The notes under the pieces were generated by a model, which made no database searches, was not told the DNA's origin, and saw only the letters and a list, made by a program, of their open reading frames with translations. The translations under genes and the position numbers were made by a program. Positions 24,831-35,209 of a DNA stretch of 58,488 nucleotides are shown piece after piece (positions within the stretch are counted from its first letter, which is position 1; each line of letters starts with the position of its first letter). The stretch comes from Pseudomonadota bacterium (lineage in GTDB: Bacteria > Pseudomonadota > Alphaproteobacteria > Sphingomonadales > Sphingomonadaceae), in NCBI GenBank assembly GCA_023416515.1, contig JAEZHP010000021.1, positions 1 through 58,488 on the forward strand. The letters run 5' to 3'.

Positions 24831-25736
24831 TCAGAAATATCCCTCGGCCTTCTTGCGCTCCATCGAGGCGGGCTGGTCGTAGTCGATCGCCCTGCCCTGG
24901 CGCTCGGAGGTGGTCGTTGTGAACATCTCGGCGATGACTTGCGGAAGCGTTTCCGCACCGCTCTCGAGGGCCCCGGTGAGGGGGTAGCAGCCCATTGTGC
25001 GGAATCGCACCGACCGCTGGACGACCCGCTCGCCATCGCGCAACCGGAAGCGGTCGTCGTCGACCATCAGGATCATGCCTTCGCGCTCGACCGTCGGCCT
25101 CGGCGCCGCGAGGTAGAGCGGGACGATCTCGATCTCCTCGCGATAGATATATTGCCAGATGTCGAGCTCGGTCCAATTGCTGAGCGGGAACACGCGGATC
25201 GTCTCGCCCCTCGCCTTGCGTGCGTTGTAGAGGCTCCACAGCTCCGGCCGCTGGTTGCGCGGGTCCCAGCGGTGGCTCGCCGACCGGAAGGAGAAGATAC
25301 GCTCCTTGGCTCGGCTCTTTTCCTCGTCGCGCCGGGCGCCGCCGAAAGCCGCGTCGAAGCAATATTTGTCGAGCGCCTGCTTGAGCCCTTCCGTCTTCCA
25401 CAGGTCGGTGTGGCGACCGCCATGGTCGAACGGGTTGATGCCTTGGGCCTCGGCCTCGGGATTGCGGTGGACGATCAGCTCCATCCCGCTTTCCGCGGCG
25501 ACCTTGTCGCGAAGCTCGTACATCGCCCTGAACTTCCAGGTCGTGTCGACATGGAGAAGCGGGAAAGGCGGCCGCGCGGGGAAGAAGGCTTTCTTCGCCA
25601 GGTGAAGCATCACCGAGCTGTCCTTGCCGCACGAATAGAGCATCACCGGGCGTTCGCACTCCGCCACGACCTCGCGCATGATATGGATCGCCTCTGCTTC
25701 GAGGGCGTCGAGATGCGTGAGCGACGGGACGGTCAT
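24831..25736 (-). CDS. cysD: Sulfate adenylyltransferase subunit 2
   Basis: A 301-residue ATP-pyrophosphatase fold protein. The PP-loop is LYSCGKDSSVMLHLA. WKFRAMYELRD and GGARRDEEKSRAKERIFSFR are conserved in CysD, as is the C-terminal MERKKAEGYF. It transfers AMP from ATP to sulfate, powered by CysN. The ATG at 25736 (TVPSLTHLDALE) matches the family start. It precedes cysN by about 50 bases with a hairpin in between, and an FKBP gene lies 17 bases upstream in the same direction. Confidence 0.93.
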   Translation of the reverse strand: MTVPSLTHLDALEAEAIHIMREVVAECERPVMLYSCGKDSSVMLHLAKKAFFPARPPFPLLHVDTTWKFRAMYELRDKVAAESGMELIVHRNPEAEAQGINPFDHGGRHTDLWKTEGLKQALDKYCFDAAFGGARRDEEKSRAKERIFSFRSASHRWDPRNQRPELWSLYNARKARGETIRVFPLSNWTELDIWQYIYREEIEIVPLYLAAPRPTVEREGMILMVDDDRFRLRDGERVVQRSVRFRTMGCYPLTGALESGAETLPQVIAEMFTTTTSERQGRAIDYDQPASMERKKAEGYF

Positions 25737-25753
25737 GCCGGTGCCGCGCGCGT

Positions 25754-26242
25754 TCAGCGCTGCGCCTCCTCGGCGGGAAGGACGTCGATCAGCTCGACCT
25801 TGAAGAACAGAGTCGCGCCGTTCGGGATCGGGCCCCGGCCGGTGCCGTAAGCGAGGTCGGCGGGAACGGCGAATTCCCAGCGTTCGCCGACGCTCATCAT
25901 CGGAATGCCTTCCTGCCAGCCGCGGATCAGCCGCCCGAGTGGGAAGGTCGCGGCCTCGCGCCGCTCGACCGAGGAGTCGAACACCTCGCCATTGGTGAAG
26001 CGGCCGACATAATGGACCATCACCCGGTCCTGCACGGTTGGATGCTCGCCCGTGCCGCGGCCGATCAGCACGCGATACTTGAGACCGGACGGCGTTGTTC
26101 GCCAGCCGTCTGCCGGGCTGAGCTCGTCGAGCGCGCGGCGCTGCTCGGCAAGATAGGCGGGGTCCGCCGGTGCGGGCACGGGCGGAGCGGCCGGTTGCAT
26201 CAGGGAGGCGGCGGCAGAGAGGATCAGCGGGGTCAGGATCAT
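25754..26242 (-). CDS. FKBP-type peptidyl-prolyl isomerase, exported
   Basis: A 162-residue protein with a signal peptide (ILTPLILSAAASLMQPAA) and an FKBP domain (about 60-155). Conserved blocks are VMVHYVGRFTNGEVFDSS, GWQEGIPMMSVGERW and AYGTGRGPIPNGATLFFKVEL, which contain the active-site Tyr, Phe, Asp, Trp and Ile equivalents. It probably folds periplasmic or outer-membrane proteins. ATG 26242 is chosen because it begins the signal peptide; the longer frame lacks one. It is divergent from the flavoprotein gene. Confidence 0.88.
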   Translation of the reverse strand: MILTPLILSAAASLMQPAAPPVPAPADPAYLAEQRRALDELSPADGWRTTPSGLKYRVLIGRGTGEHPTVQDRVMVHYVGRFTNGEVFDSSVERREAATFPLGRLIRGWQEGIPMMSVGERWEFAVPADLAYGTGRGPIPNGATLFFKVELIDVLPAEEAQR

Positions 26243-26319
26243 GGCCCCGCTTCTCCGACATGCCGCGACGAGCGTCAACGTGTTGACCGTGGGCGGCGGC
26301 GCGTGCGAGCCCTTGCCCA

Positions 26320-27762
26320 ATGGCGGCCGATCAACAGCATTTCGACGTGATCATCGTCGGCGCCGGCCTGTCGGGCATCGGCATGGCTCATCATCTCCAG
26401 CGTCTCTGCCCCTGGGCCAGCTACGCGATCCTCGAAGCGCGCGATGCGATCGGCGGCACCTGGGACCTGTTCCGCTATCCCGGAATCCGATCCGACAGCG
26501 ACATGCACACCTTGGGATACAGCTTCAGGCCCTGGCGCGACCCTGACTCGATCGCCGAGGGTCACAAGATCAGGGACTATATCGAAGAGACCGCGGTCGA
26601 GGTCGGAATCGACAAGCACATCAGCTTCGGTACGAAGGTGACCCGCGCCGACTGGTCATCCGCAGACGCGCGGTGGCGGGTTGAGGCGGCTGACCGGAGC
26701 GTCCGAACGGGCCGCTTCCTGGCCCTCTGCTCGGGCTATTACAGCTACGAAGAGGCCAATCGCCCCCGTTGGGAGGGCGAAGGCACCTTCGCCGGCCGCA
26801 TTGTCGAGCCGCAATTCTGGCCCGAGGATCTCGACTGGAGCGGCAAGCGGGTCGCGGTGATCGGCAGCGGCGCGACGGCGGTGACGCTCGTTCCGGCGCT
26901 CGCAAAGGAAGCAGCGCACGTGACCATGGTCCAGCGCTCGCCGAGCTACGTCATGGCGCGGCCCTCGCGAGACAGGATCGCGCAGGCGCTTGGGCGTGTG
27001 CTTCCGTTCGGGGCCGCCGCCGCACTCACGCGCTGGAAGAACGTGCTTCTCCAGCAATTCTTCTTCGGCCTCTCCCGGCGCCGCCCGACAAAGGTGAAGG
27101 CGAAGCTTCTGGAGCTCACCGAAAAAGAGGTCGGCGCCGATCGACTCCGCCACTTCACTCCGCGCTACAATCCGTGGGACCAGCGCCTGTGCCTTGCGCC
27201 GGACGGGGACCTGTTCGCCGCCCTCCGCGCAGGCACCGCATCCGTGGTCACTGGGGAGATCGAGCGGTTCACGGCTGGTGGGCTCCGCCTCGCCGACGGA
27301 AGCGAAGTGCCGGCGGACATCGTGGTGACCGCCACCGGGCTCCAGGTGCAGCTCGCCGGCGGAGCGACGCTCAGCGTCGACGGCAAACCCGCACGCCTCG
27401 GCGACATGATGGCCTATAAGGGCCTGTTCTTTTCGGACGTTCCGAACTTCGCCTCCATCTTCGGCTACACCAATGCGAGCTGGACTTTGAAGGCGGACCT
27501 GTCGGCAGCGTTCGTCTGCCGGGTTCTCAACCGGATGCGGCGGCGCGGCGAGTCCGTAGTCGTGCCGGAGCGGGATCCCGCGGTCGCCGAGCGCCCATTT
27601 CTCGACTTCACCTCGACCTATGTCCGTCGAGCGCTCGCCGATCTTCCAAAGCAGGGCGACCGCGGGCCTTGGCGGCTGAAGCAGAGCTATGCGGCCGACC
27701 TCATGAACCTGCGCTTCGGCCGCCTGGAGGACGGCGTCCTCCAATTCCGGAAAGCGGCATGA
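26320..27762 (+). CDS. Baeyer-Villiger-like FAD/NADP monooxygenase (EthA type) with altered fingerprint
   Basis: A 480-residue two-dinucleotide-binding flavoprotein. VGAGLSGIGMA binds FAD and VIGSGATAVTL binds NADP. The fold and flanks match EthA-like Baeyer-Villiger monooxygenases, with the linker WPEDLDWSGKRV. The family fingerprint FxGxxxHxxxWP reads FAGRIVEPQFWP here, so the conserved His is Glu. That His helps control NADPH binding and catalysis in studied enzymes, so activity may differ. It overlaps the methyltransferase gene (ATGA), suggesting they act on one substrate. Confidence 0.8.
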   Translation: MAADQQHFDVIIVGAGLSGIGMAHHLQRLCPWASYAILEARDAIGGTWDLFRYPGIRSDSDMHTLGYSFRPWRDPDSIAEGHKIRDYIEETAVEVGIDKHISFGTKVTRADWSSADARWRVEAADRSVRTGRFLALCSGYYSYEEANRPRWEGEGTFAGRIVEPQFWPEDLDWSGKRVAVIGSGATAVTLVPALAKEAAHVTMVQRSPSYVMARPSRDRIAQALGRVLPFGAAAALTRWKNVLLQQFFFGLSRRRPTKVKAKLLELTEKEVGADRLRHFTPRYNPWDQRLCLAPDGDLFAALRAGTASVVTGEIERFTAGGLRLADGSEVPADIVVTATGLQVQLAGGATLSVDGKPARLGDMMAYKGLFFSDVPNFASIFGYTNASWTLKADLSAAFVCRVLNRMRRRGESVVVPERDPAVAERPFLDFTSTYVRRALADLPKQGDRGPWRLKQSYAADLMNLRFGRLEDGVLQFRKAA

Positions 27763-28595
27763 TCGAGCCGAGGACTCCGCAAGGACAGGCGGATGTCGCC
27801 GGCCATTATGACGAGCTCGACCAGGTCTATCGCGAAATATGGGGCGAGCATGTCCATCACGGCCTGTGGCGAAGCGGGCGCGAGAGCGTCGCCGAGGCGA
27901 CCGACGCGCTGAGCGACCTCGTCGCCGAACGTCTCCGGGCGAAGGCGGGCGATCATCTCGCCGACGTCGGCTGCGGCTACGGCGCCACTGCGGCGCGTTT
28001 CGCGGAGCGACTCGGTGTCAGCGTGACCGGATTCACCTTGTCGGCGGAGCAGGCGCGGGTGGCTCGGGCGCAGCCCGGACCACTCACCTTCCATATCCGC
28101 GACTGGCTCGCCAACGGCATGGACGACTCAGGCTTCGACCACGCCTATGCGATCGAGAGCACGGAGCACATGGCGGACAAGGCCGGCCTGTTCCGGGAGG
28201 TCGCTCGAACGCTCAAGCCCGGCGGCCGCTTCGTGGTGTGCGCCTGGCTGTCGGAGGACTCGCCGAGCCGTTGGCGCGTGCGCCACCTGCTCGAGCCGAT
28301 CTGCCGCGAAGGCCGCCTGCCCGGCATGGGCACAGGCGGCGAATATGAAGGCTGGGCCGAAGAAGCCGGGCTACGGACCGTCAGCTACGAGGATATCAGC
28401 CGCGAGGTGCGCCGCACCTGGAGCATCGTCACCCGCCGGGTCGCCGGCCGTGTTGTGACCACCGCCCGCTATCGGCGGCTGCTGCTCAGCCGATCGACCC
28501 GCAACCGAAGTTTCGCGCTGAGCCTGCCGCGCCTGATCCTCGCCTACCGCACCGGAGCGATGCGCTACGGGGTCTTCACCTTCGAGAAGAGCTGA
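27759..28595 (+). CDS. SAM-dependent methyltransferase (tocopherol/cyclopropane-like)
   Basis: A 278-residue class I methyltransferase. GHYDELDQVYREIWG at the start, motif I LADVGCGYGATAARFA, GFTLSAEQARVAR and ESTEHMADKAGLFREVAR are like gamma-tocopherol or CFA-type methyltransferases. Residues about 225-270 are basic and hydrophobic, perhaps a membrane contact. ATG 27759 overlaps the stop of the monooxygenase. The substrate is unknown; a lipid or quinone-like product of the flavoprotein is possible. A C-methyltransferase activity is inferred from the family only. Confidence 0.75.
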   Translation: MIEPRTPQGQADVAGHYDELDQVYREIWGEHVHHGLWRSGRESVAEATDALSDLVAERLRAKAGDHLADVGCGYGATAARFAERLGVSVTGFTLSAEQARVARAQPGPLTFHIRDWLANGMDDSGFDHAYAIESTEHMADKAGLFREVARTLKPGGRFVVCAWLSEDSPSRWRVRHLLEPICREGRLPGMGTGGEYEGWAEEAGLRTVSYEDISREVRRTWSIVTRRVAGRVVTTARYRRLLLSRSTRNRSFALSLPRLILAYRTGAMRYGVFTFEKS

Positions 28596-28598
28596 GGC

Positions 28599-28760
28599 TC
28601 AGTCCCCACCGCCGCTATCGAAGCCGCCGTCGCTGTCCCAGCTGTCGCTGCTATCGGAGTTGTAATCCCGATAGCTGCCGTCGCCTTTTCCGTACTTCCC
28701 CCCCAAAAGCACGATCGCGATAATGCCGGCGAAAATCGCACCGACGATCACATACTCCAT
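28599..28760 (-). CDS. 53-residue membrane peptide with Asp/Ser/Gly-rich tail
   Basis: One N-terminal hydrophobic helix (about 3-20; IVGAIFAGIIAIVLLGG) is followed by a low-complexity acidic tail rich in Asp, Ser and Gly (SDSSDSWDSDGGFD). GGGGAGAG lies 8 bases before ATG 28760. It starts 16 bases after glmS in the same direction and is probably read from the same transcript. The family is not recognised; the tail could bind metal or a partner protein. Confidence 0.65.
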   Translation of the reverse strand: MEYVIVGAIFAGIIAIVLLGGKYGKGDGSYRDYNSDSSDSWDSDGGFDSGGGD

Positions 28761-28776
28761 TTGCAGTCTCTCCCCC

Positions 28777-30600
<1,824 letters not shown>

Positions 30601-30616
30601 GCAGTCGTTCTTTCCT

Positions 30617-30982
30617 TCAGAGCGTGTAGGGGACTCGGATGCCCGGCATGCTGACCGGAAAATCCTTGGTGTTTCGAGTTACGAGGATGGCCCCGTTAAC
30701 CTGTGCCGTGGCGAGAATGTAGGCGTCGAGCAACTTCATCCGCGTTCGGTGGCGAATATCCGCGGCCGCAGTCGCGATGCGCGCGTCCAGCTCCACGATT
30801 TCGAACGGCGCGATCAGATCGCGCACGATATCGCGCTGCTCCAGCGGTTCGCTCGCGATGATTTCCGTCCAAACGATCCGGCTTATTCGATGCCGCGGAT
30901 AACGCGACAGCTCCACCTTGGCCTGCGGCGTGCGGTTGAGCCAATCGATGACGATGTTGGAGTCGAAGAAAGGATCGGACAC
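30617..30982 (-). CDS. vapC: PIN-domain toxin of a VapBC pair
   Basis: A 121-residue PIN-domain ribonuclease. Acidic residues of the active site are FFDSNIVIDWL (Asp), WTEIIASE (Glu), LLDAYILATA (Asp) and TRNTKDF (Asp). VapC toxins cut tRNA or rRNA when the antitoxin is lost. The start is GTG at 30982, three bases after the antitoxin stop, and no other start in frame keeps the first Asp. The region is AT-richer than flanking genes, as expected for a mobile toxin-antitoxin pair. It separates glmS from glmU. Confidence 0.85.
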   Translation of the reverse strand: MSDPFFDSNIVIDWLNRTPQAKVELSRYPRHRISRIVWTEIIASEPLEQRDIVRDLIAPFEIVELDARIATAAADIRHRTRMKLLDAYILATAQVNGAILVTRNTKDFPVSMPGIRVPYTL

Positions 30983-30985
30983 GCG

Positions 30986-31234
30986 TCAGAGGTCTTCATA
31001 TGGTGTGCGGTCTTCGCGAATGGCCCGCTGATATTCGACGCCACCGCCGATATCTGTTCTGCCGGCCCAATAGCCATAGCCTCGTTCGATCCAATCCTTA
31101 TCGGCAGCTCTCTGCACCAGATACAGCTTGACCGCATCACGGATCGCAGCGGCCCGTGATCGCTTGTCCTTGGCCGCTAGCGCGTCAAGCTTCTCGACGT
31201 CTTCATCAGGAATGTCGGTGAGGATACGAGCCAT
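30986..31234 (-). CDS. vapB: Ribbon-helix-helix antitoxin of the VapBC pair
   Basis: An 82-residue protein with an N-terminal ribbon-helix-helix DNA-binding domain (about 1-45; ARILTDIPDEDVEKLDALA, RSRAAAIRDAVKLYL) and a C-terminal tail rich in Trp, Gly and Arg that would wrap the toxin. Three bases separate it from vapC. The promoter carries a perfect 23-base palindrome, consistent with the usual autoregulation by the complex. No Shine-Dalgarno is visible before the ATG, so it may be leaderless. Confidence 0.82.
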   Translation of the reverse strand: MARILTDIPDEDVEKLDALAAKDKRSRAAAIRDAVKLYLVQRAADKDWIERGYGYWAGRTDIGGGVEYQRAIREDRTPYEDL

Positions 31235-31240
31235 GATATA

Positions 31241-31263
31241 CTGATATCATATCATGATATCAG
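31241..31263. promoter_or_regulatory. Operator of the vapBC operon (perfect inverted repeat)
   Basis: CTGATATCAT (31241-31250) and ATGATATCAG (31254-31263) are exact inverted repeats separated by 3 bases. It lies 6 bases upstream of the vapB start and overlaps the end of glmU. It is typical of sites bound by ribbon-helix-helix antitoxins. Confidence 0.75.
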
Positions 31264-31264
31264 A

Positions 31265-32620
31265 TCAAGCCTTATCCTTCTTCGCCAGCATCTTGTCGCG
31301 AAACCGCCTGGCCCAGCCGGGATGGGCTTCCTGGCGGCCGCGGGCGATGGCGAGCGCGTCGGCCTCGACGTCGCGGGTCACCACGCTTCCGGCGCCGACG
31401 ATCGCGCCCGGGCCGACATTGACCGGGGCAACGAGGGCGGTGTTGGAGCCGATGAAGGCGCCTTCGCCGATCGACGTGCCATATTTGAAGAAGCCGTCAT
31501 AATTGCAGGTGATCGTGCCGGCGCCGACATTGGCCTTCGCGCCGACCTCGACGTCGCCGAGATAGGTGAGGTGGTTGGCCTTGGCGCCGGCCCCGAGCTT
31601 TGCTTTCTTGGTCTCGACGAAATTGCCGATCTTGCTGTCCGGGCCGAGCTCGGTGCCCGGACGGAGCCGCGCATAGGGACCGACCTCGGCGCCCGCGCCG
31701 ATCGTCGCGCCCTCGATGTGGCTGAACGCGCGGATCTTCACGCGCTCGCCCACGGTCACGCCGGGGCCGAAGAAGACGTTCGGCTCGATCGTCACGTCGC
31801 GGGCGACCTTGGTGTCGTGCGCGAACCACACCGTTTCGGGAGCGACCAACGACACGCCGGCGTCCATCATTTCGGCGCGCCGGCGCTGCTGCCAAGCGGA
31901 TTCCAGCCCGGCCAGCTCGGCGCGGCTGTTGACCCCGGCGACCTCCGCCTCGCTCGTCTCAACCACCACCGAGCGACGCCCATCCGCGGCTGCCAGCACG
32001 ACGATGTCCGGCAGGTAATATTCGCCCGCGGCGTTCTCGTTGTCGACGCGGGCGAGAAGCGGCCACAAATCGGCGGCGCGAACCGCCATCATGCCCGAAT
32101 TGCACAGGTCGACGAGGCGCTCCTCGTCGCTCGCATCCTTGTGCTCGACCATCTTGGTGATGGTGCCGTCGCCGTCGGCGATGATCCGGCCGTAGCGGAG
32201 CGTGTCCGCCGGCCGGAAACCGAGCACCACCGCGGCGGGCGAGTCCTCCCCCGCAAGCCTGTCGAGCATCTGCCGCATCGTCGCGGTGCTGACGAGGGGC
32301 ACGTCGCCGTAAAGGATCAGCACGTCGCCATCAAAGGTCGCGAGCGCCGCCTCGGCCTGTTGGACCGCGTGCGCGGTGCCGAGCTGCGGCTCCTGCACCG
32401 CGACGGTGCCGCCATGCTTCTGGACGAGCGGCTCGACTTGCTCGCGGCCGCTACCGACGACCACCACCGTCTCATGGCTTCCCAAAGCGTCGACGCTGGC
32501 AATCAGGTGCTCGAGCATCGGCCGGCCGGCGAGCGGGTGAAGCACCTTATGAAGGTCGGACTTCATCCGCGTGCCCTTGCCGGCGGCGAGGATGATGGCG
32601 GCGACGGGTCGGTTGGTCAT
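31265..32620 (-). CDS. glmU: Bifunctional UDP-GlcNAc synthase (GlmU)
   Basis: A 451-residue bifunctional enzyme. The N-terminal pyrophosphorylase (1-230) has LAAGKGTRMKSDLHKVLHPL, and QLGTAHAVQQAE and GDVPLVS follow. The C-terminal acetyltransferase is a left-handed beta helix of hexapeptide repeats with NHLTYLGD and GAGTITCNYDG. It acetylates glucosamine-1-P and adds UMP to make UDP-GlcNAc. The distal gene glmS follows after vapBC. Divergent from gph. Confidence 0.95.
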   Translation of the reverse strand: MTNRPVAAIILAAGKGTRMKSDLHKVLHPLAGRPMLEHLIASVDALGSHETVVVVGSGREQVEPLVQKHGGTVAVQEPQLGTAHAVQQAEAALATFDGDVLILYGDVPLVSTATMRQMLDRLAGEDSPAAVVLGFRPADTLRYGRIIADGDGTITKMVEHKDASDEERLVDLCNSGMMAVRAADLWPLLARVDNENAAGEYYLPDIVVLAAADGRRSVVVETSEAEVAGVNSRAELAGLESAWQQRRRAEMMDAGVSLVAPETVWFAHDTKVARDVTIEPNVFFGPGVTVGERVKIRAFSHIEGATIGAGAEVGPYARLRPGTELGPDSKIGNFVETKKAKLGAGAKANHLTYLGDVEVGAKANVGAGTITCNYDGFFKYGTSIGEGAFIGSNTALVAPVNVGPGAIVGAGSVVTRDVEADALAIARGRQEAHPGWARRFRDKMLAKKDKA

Positions 32621-32682
32621 GACCCGCGCTGTGGCATGCCGCCCTTGCGATTTCCAGACGCTCGCACCTAAGCGCCGGAGCG

Positions 32683-33345
32683 ATGCCTAATTTCCCTTTC
32701 GATATCGTCGCGTTCGACCTCGACGGTACTCTCGTCGACACTGCCCCCGACCTCGCCGCCGCGCTCAATTACGTGCTCGAGCAGCTCGGCCGCCCGATCA
32801 TCGAGCCGGGGACGGTACGTCACCTAGTGGGCCACGGTGCCCGCGCTTTACTCCGCCGCGGCCTCGCTAAGAGCGGCGCGTCCGACGAGGCGCTGGTTGA
32901 GCAGGGCTTTCCGCACTTCATGGATTTCTATGCCGCCAACATCTGCGTCGGCACCACCGCCTTCGCCGGGGTCGACGCCGCGCTCGATGGCCTGAAAGCG
33001 CGGGGGATTCGGACCGCGGTTTGCACCAACAAGCCGGAGAGTTTGAGCCGCCTCCTCATCGAGGCTCTTGGCTGGGAAGGCCGGTTCGACGCCCTTGTCG
33101 GCGGCGACACGCTGCCCGTTCGCAAGCCCGACCCGGCGCCGCTTCACGAGGCGATCGCCCGCGCCGGCGGCGGTCGTGCGGCCTTTGTCGGCGATTCGAT
33201 CGTCGACGCGGACACCGCACGCGCCGCCTCCCTGCCATTCGTGGCGGTCAGCTTCGGCTTTCTCGACCGGCCGGTCGAGCAGCTTGGGGCGGACGCGGTT
33301 ATCGACGATTATTCGGAGTTGATCGGAGCGCTCGAGACGCTCTGA
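32683..33345 (+). CDS. gph: Phosphoglycolate phosphatase
   Basis: A 220-residue HAD phosphatase. Motif I is VAFDLDGTLVDTAPDLAAAL, motif II is TAVCTNKP, motif III Lys is in VRKPDPAPL and motif IV is FVGDSIVDADTA. The helical cap following motif I and the CTNKP match Gph, which removes 2-phosphoglycolate formed by DNA repair. It is divergent from glmU, with the pair separated by 62 bases. The 3' end overlaps the convergent nucleotidyltransferase by 37 bases. Confidence 0.85.
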   Translation: MPNFPFDIVAFDLDGTLVDTAPDLAAALNYVLEQLGRPIIEPGTVRHLVGHGARALLRRGLAKSGASDEALVEQGFPHFMDFYAANICVGTTAFAGVDAALDGLKARGIRTAVCTNKPESLSRLLIEALGWEGRFDALVGGDTLPVRKPDPAPLHEAIARAGGGRAAFVGDSIVDADTARAASLPFVAVSFGFLDRPVEQLGADAVIDDYSELIGALETL

Positions 33346-34352
33346 CCCGGCTGCGCTCGCGCCTTGGTGACGAGGTGCCTCGCAAGCATCAGCGGCGGCA
33401 TCCGCATCAGGTGGCCGCGAACATAAAAACCGAGACGGGTCGCCGGCCGGGTCGGCTGTCCCCAGCCGTTGCGCGCGAGCAGGCGGCGCTTGAACAATAT
33501 GTCCAGGTTGCTCCACCCGCGCCAGCTCGGCGGGATTGGAGTGGCGTAGAGTTCGTGTGCGAGGCGCGCCGAACGTTCCACGGCGCGGCCCAGCCCGTGA
33601 CGCTCTGACCGCTCGCGCAGCCGCGGCCAGAAACCCTCCGCGCGTGAGAATTCGCGAAGCAGGCGATCGATATCCCACAAGTTGCGAAGGCCGCCCGTCA
33701 TATCCCCGTCGGCGATGAGATGGGCGGCGGCGTGCACGATCATGTCCTCAGGCGTGAGCACGCGCAGGCCGTCCGGAAGCGCGATGCTGTCGGCGATCAG
33801 GGCCTCGGCATTCGGTTTCGGCCGCGCCGTCAGTGGCAGGATGGTGTGGTGGACGTCAGCCATTCGGTCGCGGTCGCGGTGGATGAGCGGGGGAAGCTCG
33901 TGCATCCATTGGCGGTAATAGAGGTCGTCATATCCATCGGCCTCCTTCATCCGCTCCCAGCCATGGGCGATGAGCGCCTGCTCCACGTCGGCCAGCGCGT
34001 CGCGCGGCACGAGGATGTCGAGGTCGCCGACATTTCGCCCTTCTGCCGCCTCAAGCCCGAGGGCGTGGAAGGCCGTGCCCTTGAGCAGCACCACGGGCAC
34101 GCCGAACGGCGCCAGCGCCCGCCGCGCCATCTCCGCTTCCCACAAAGCCTGAATCCCCACGCGCTCGCCATCGGCACGGTGCATGGCGAGCAGCCGCCCG
34201 ACCCGGTCCGGCACGTCCCGGCACGCAAGGCGATGTGCAAGGCTGCCGATCAGCTGCTCGGCACGGGCCGCGGCGATGAGAGCGGTCCAGTTACAATCAG
34301 TGCGAAGCGAGGCCGGGTCGCGAAGCGCCTGGACGAGCAGCCGAGCGCTCAT
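33309..34352 (-). CDS. Nucleotidyltransferase-like protein (PF14907 type)
   Basis: A 347-residue protein. The central block VVLLKGTAFHALGL and then GRNVGDLDILVPRDALADVE is the nucleotidyltransferase core of the NTP_transf_5 group, with DxD metal ligands in DLDIL. The N- and C-terminal parts are helical. It is coupled to the HprK-related kinase by ATGA. Relatives occur in lasso peptide and similar clusters next to HprK-like kinases, but the chemistry is not settled. It may transfer AMP or UMP to a peptide or another acceptor. The gene overlaps the convergent gph. Confidence 0.75.
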   Translation of the reverse strand: MSARLLVQALRDPASLRTDCNWTALIAAARAEQLIGSLAHRLACRDVPDRVGRLLAMHRADGERVGIQALWEAEMARRALAPFGVPVVLLKGTAFHALGLEAAEGRNVGDLDILVPRDALADVEQALIAHGWERMKEADGYDDLYYRQWMHELPPLIHRDRDRMADVHHTILPLTARPKPNAEALIADSIALPDGLRVLTPEDMIVHAAAHLIADGDMTGGLRNLWDIDRLLREFSRAEGFWPRLRERSERHGLGRAVERSARLAHELYATPIPPSWRGWSNLDILFKRRLLARNGWGQPTRPATRLGFYVRGHLMRMPPLMLARHLVTKARAQPGQSVSSAPINSE

Positions 34353-35209
34353 CGCCCCGCCTCAGCCCAGATCAGATCGATCAGTTCGGCCGCCTTGGCG
34401 CCGTCCGGATAATCGAGGGCAAGCGACCGGCAATCCCCAACCAGGCCGGTCAATGCATCGAAGCCGCGCTGGCCTAGCGCGACATAGTTGGTCGAAGCCT
34501 GGGTCAGCCGCATGAACGCCTCGGCGGGTCCGACCGGGCGGATCTCGGCGGCGTGGCCGAAGCGGGGGAACAGGATCAGCGCGGGTCGCGCCGGCTCGGT
34601 CATTCGCGCCACCGAGTCGTGGTTCGGGCGCACGTGCCGGATCGTGCCTTTGGGCGTCCCCTCGAGCTGCGGCCCGAAGCGCTCCTCCGGCACCAGGGCG
34701 CTCATTGCCGCGATCGACTCGTTCTTGAGGCTTACCGCTCGCGGAAACGGAAAGAGAAGGCCGGTCTCCGGCTCCAGGAGCGCGAATTCGTCGCCCATGA
34801 AGCGCCAGCCGCGCTCGCCGAGCCAGGCGGCCAGCGTCGACTTGCCAGCGCCGGACTCTCCGGTGAGAATCAGCGCCCGGCCGTCCTTCTCGACGCTCGC
34901 GGCGTGGAGCAGCAGATAACGCCGCTCGCCCAATGCCATCTGCAGGTTCATGCCCATCTCGGCCGCGACCAGGCCGTGCGCGAGCGGAAGCGGCGCCGCA
35001 TCGGGCAGCATATAATCGCCCTGGATCGCCACCGACGGTCGAAGCCAACGACGCCATGGCGTCACCGGCTCAAGGCGCACGGTGAAGTCCGCCAGCTCCC
35101 CGTTCGGATAGCCGGCATAGAGCCGGCGAAGCGCCGCCACCGGTCCCGGCCACGCCGATCCGACACGGAACGACAAGGGTCCCACGCTCAGGTTGAAGCT
35201 GTGCCTCAT
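34349..35209 (-). CDS. HprK-related kinase A
   Basis: A 286-residue kinase-like protein. The Walker A motif is TGESGAGKSTLAAWL (near residue 122), preceded by LLLHAASVEKDGRALI, and FMGDEFALLE is like the HPr kinase Walker B segment. A full HprK HPr-binding region is not visible, and no HPr or PTS gene is near. This suits the HprK-related A group found next to PqqD-like proteins. It may phosphorylate a peptide or small molecule. Its ATG overlaps the stop of the PqqD-like gene, and its stop overlaps the nucleotidyltransferase start. Confidence 0.8.
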   Translation of the reverse strand: MRHSFNLSVGPLSFRVGSAWPGPVAALRRLYAGYPNGELADFTVRLEPVTPWRRWLRPSVAIQGDYMLPDAAPLPLAHGLVAAEMGMNLQMALGERRYLLLHAASVEKDGRALILTGESGAGKSTLAAWLGERGWRFMGDEFALLEPETGLLFPFPRAVSLKNESIAAMSALVPEERFGPQLEGTPKGTIRHVRPNHDSVARMTEPARPALILFPRFGHAAEIRPVGPAEAFMRLTQASTNYVALGQRGFDALTGLVGDCRSLALDYPDGAKAAELIDLIWAEAGR

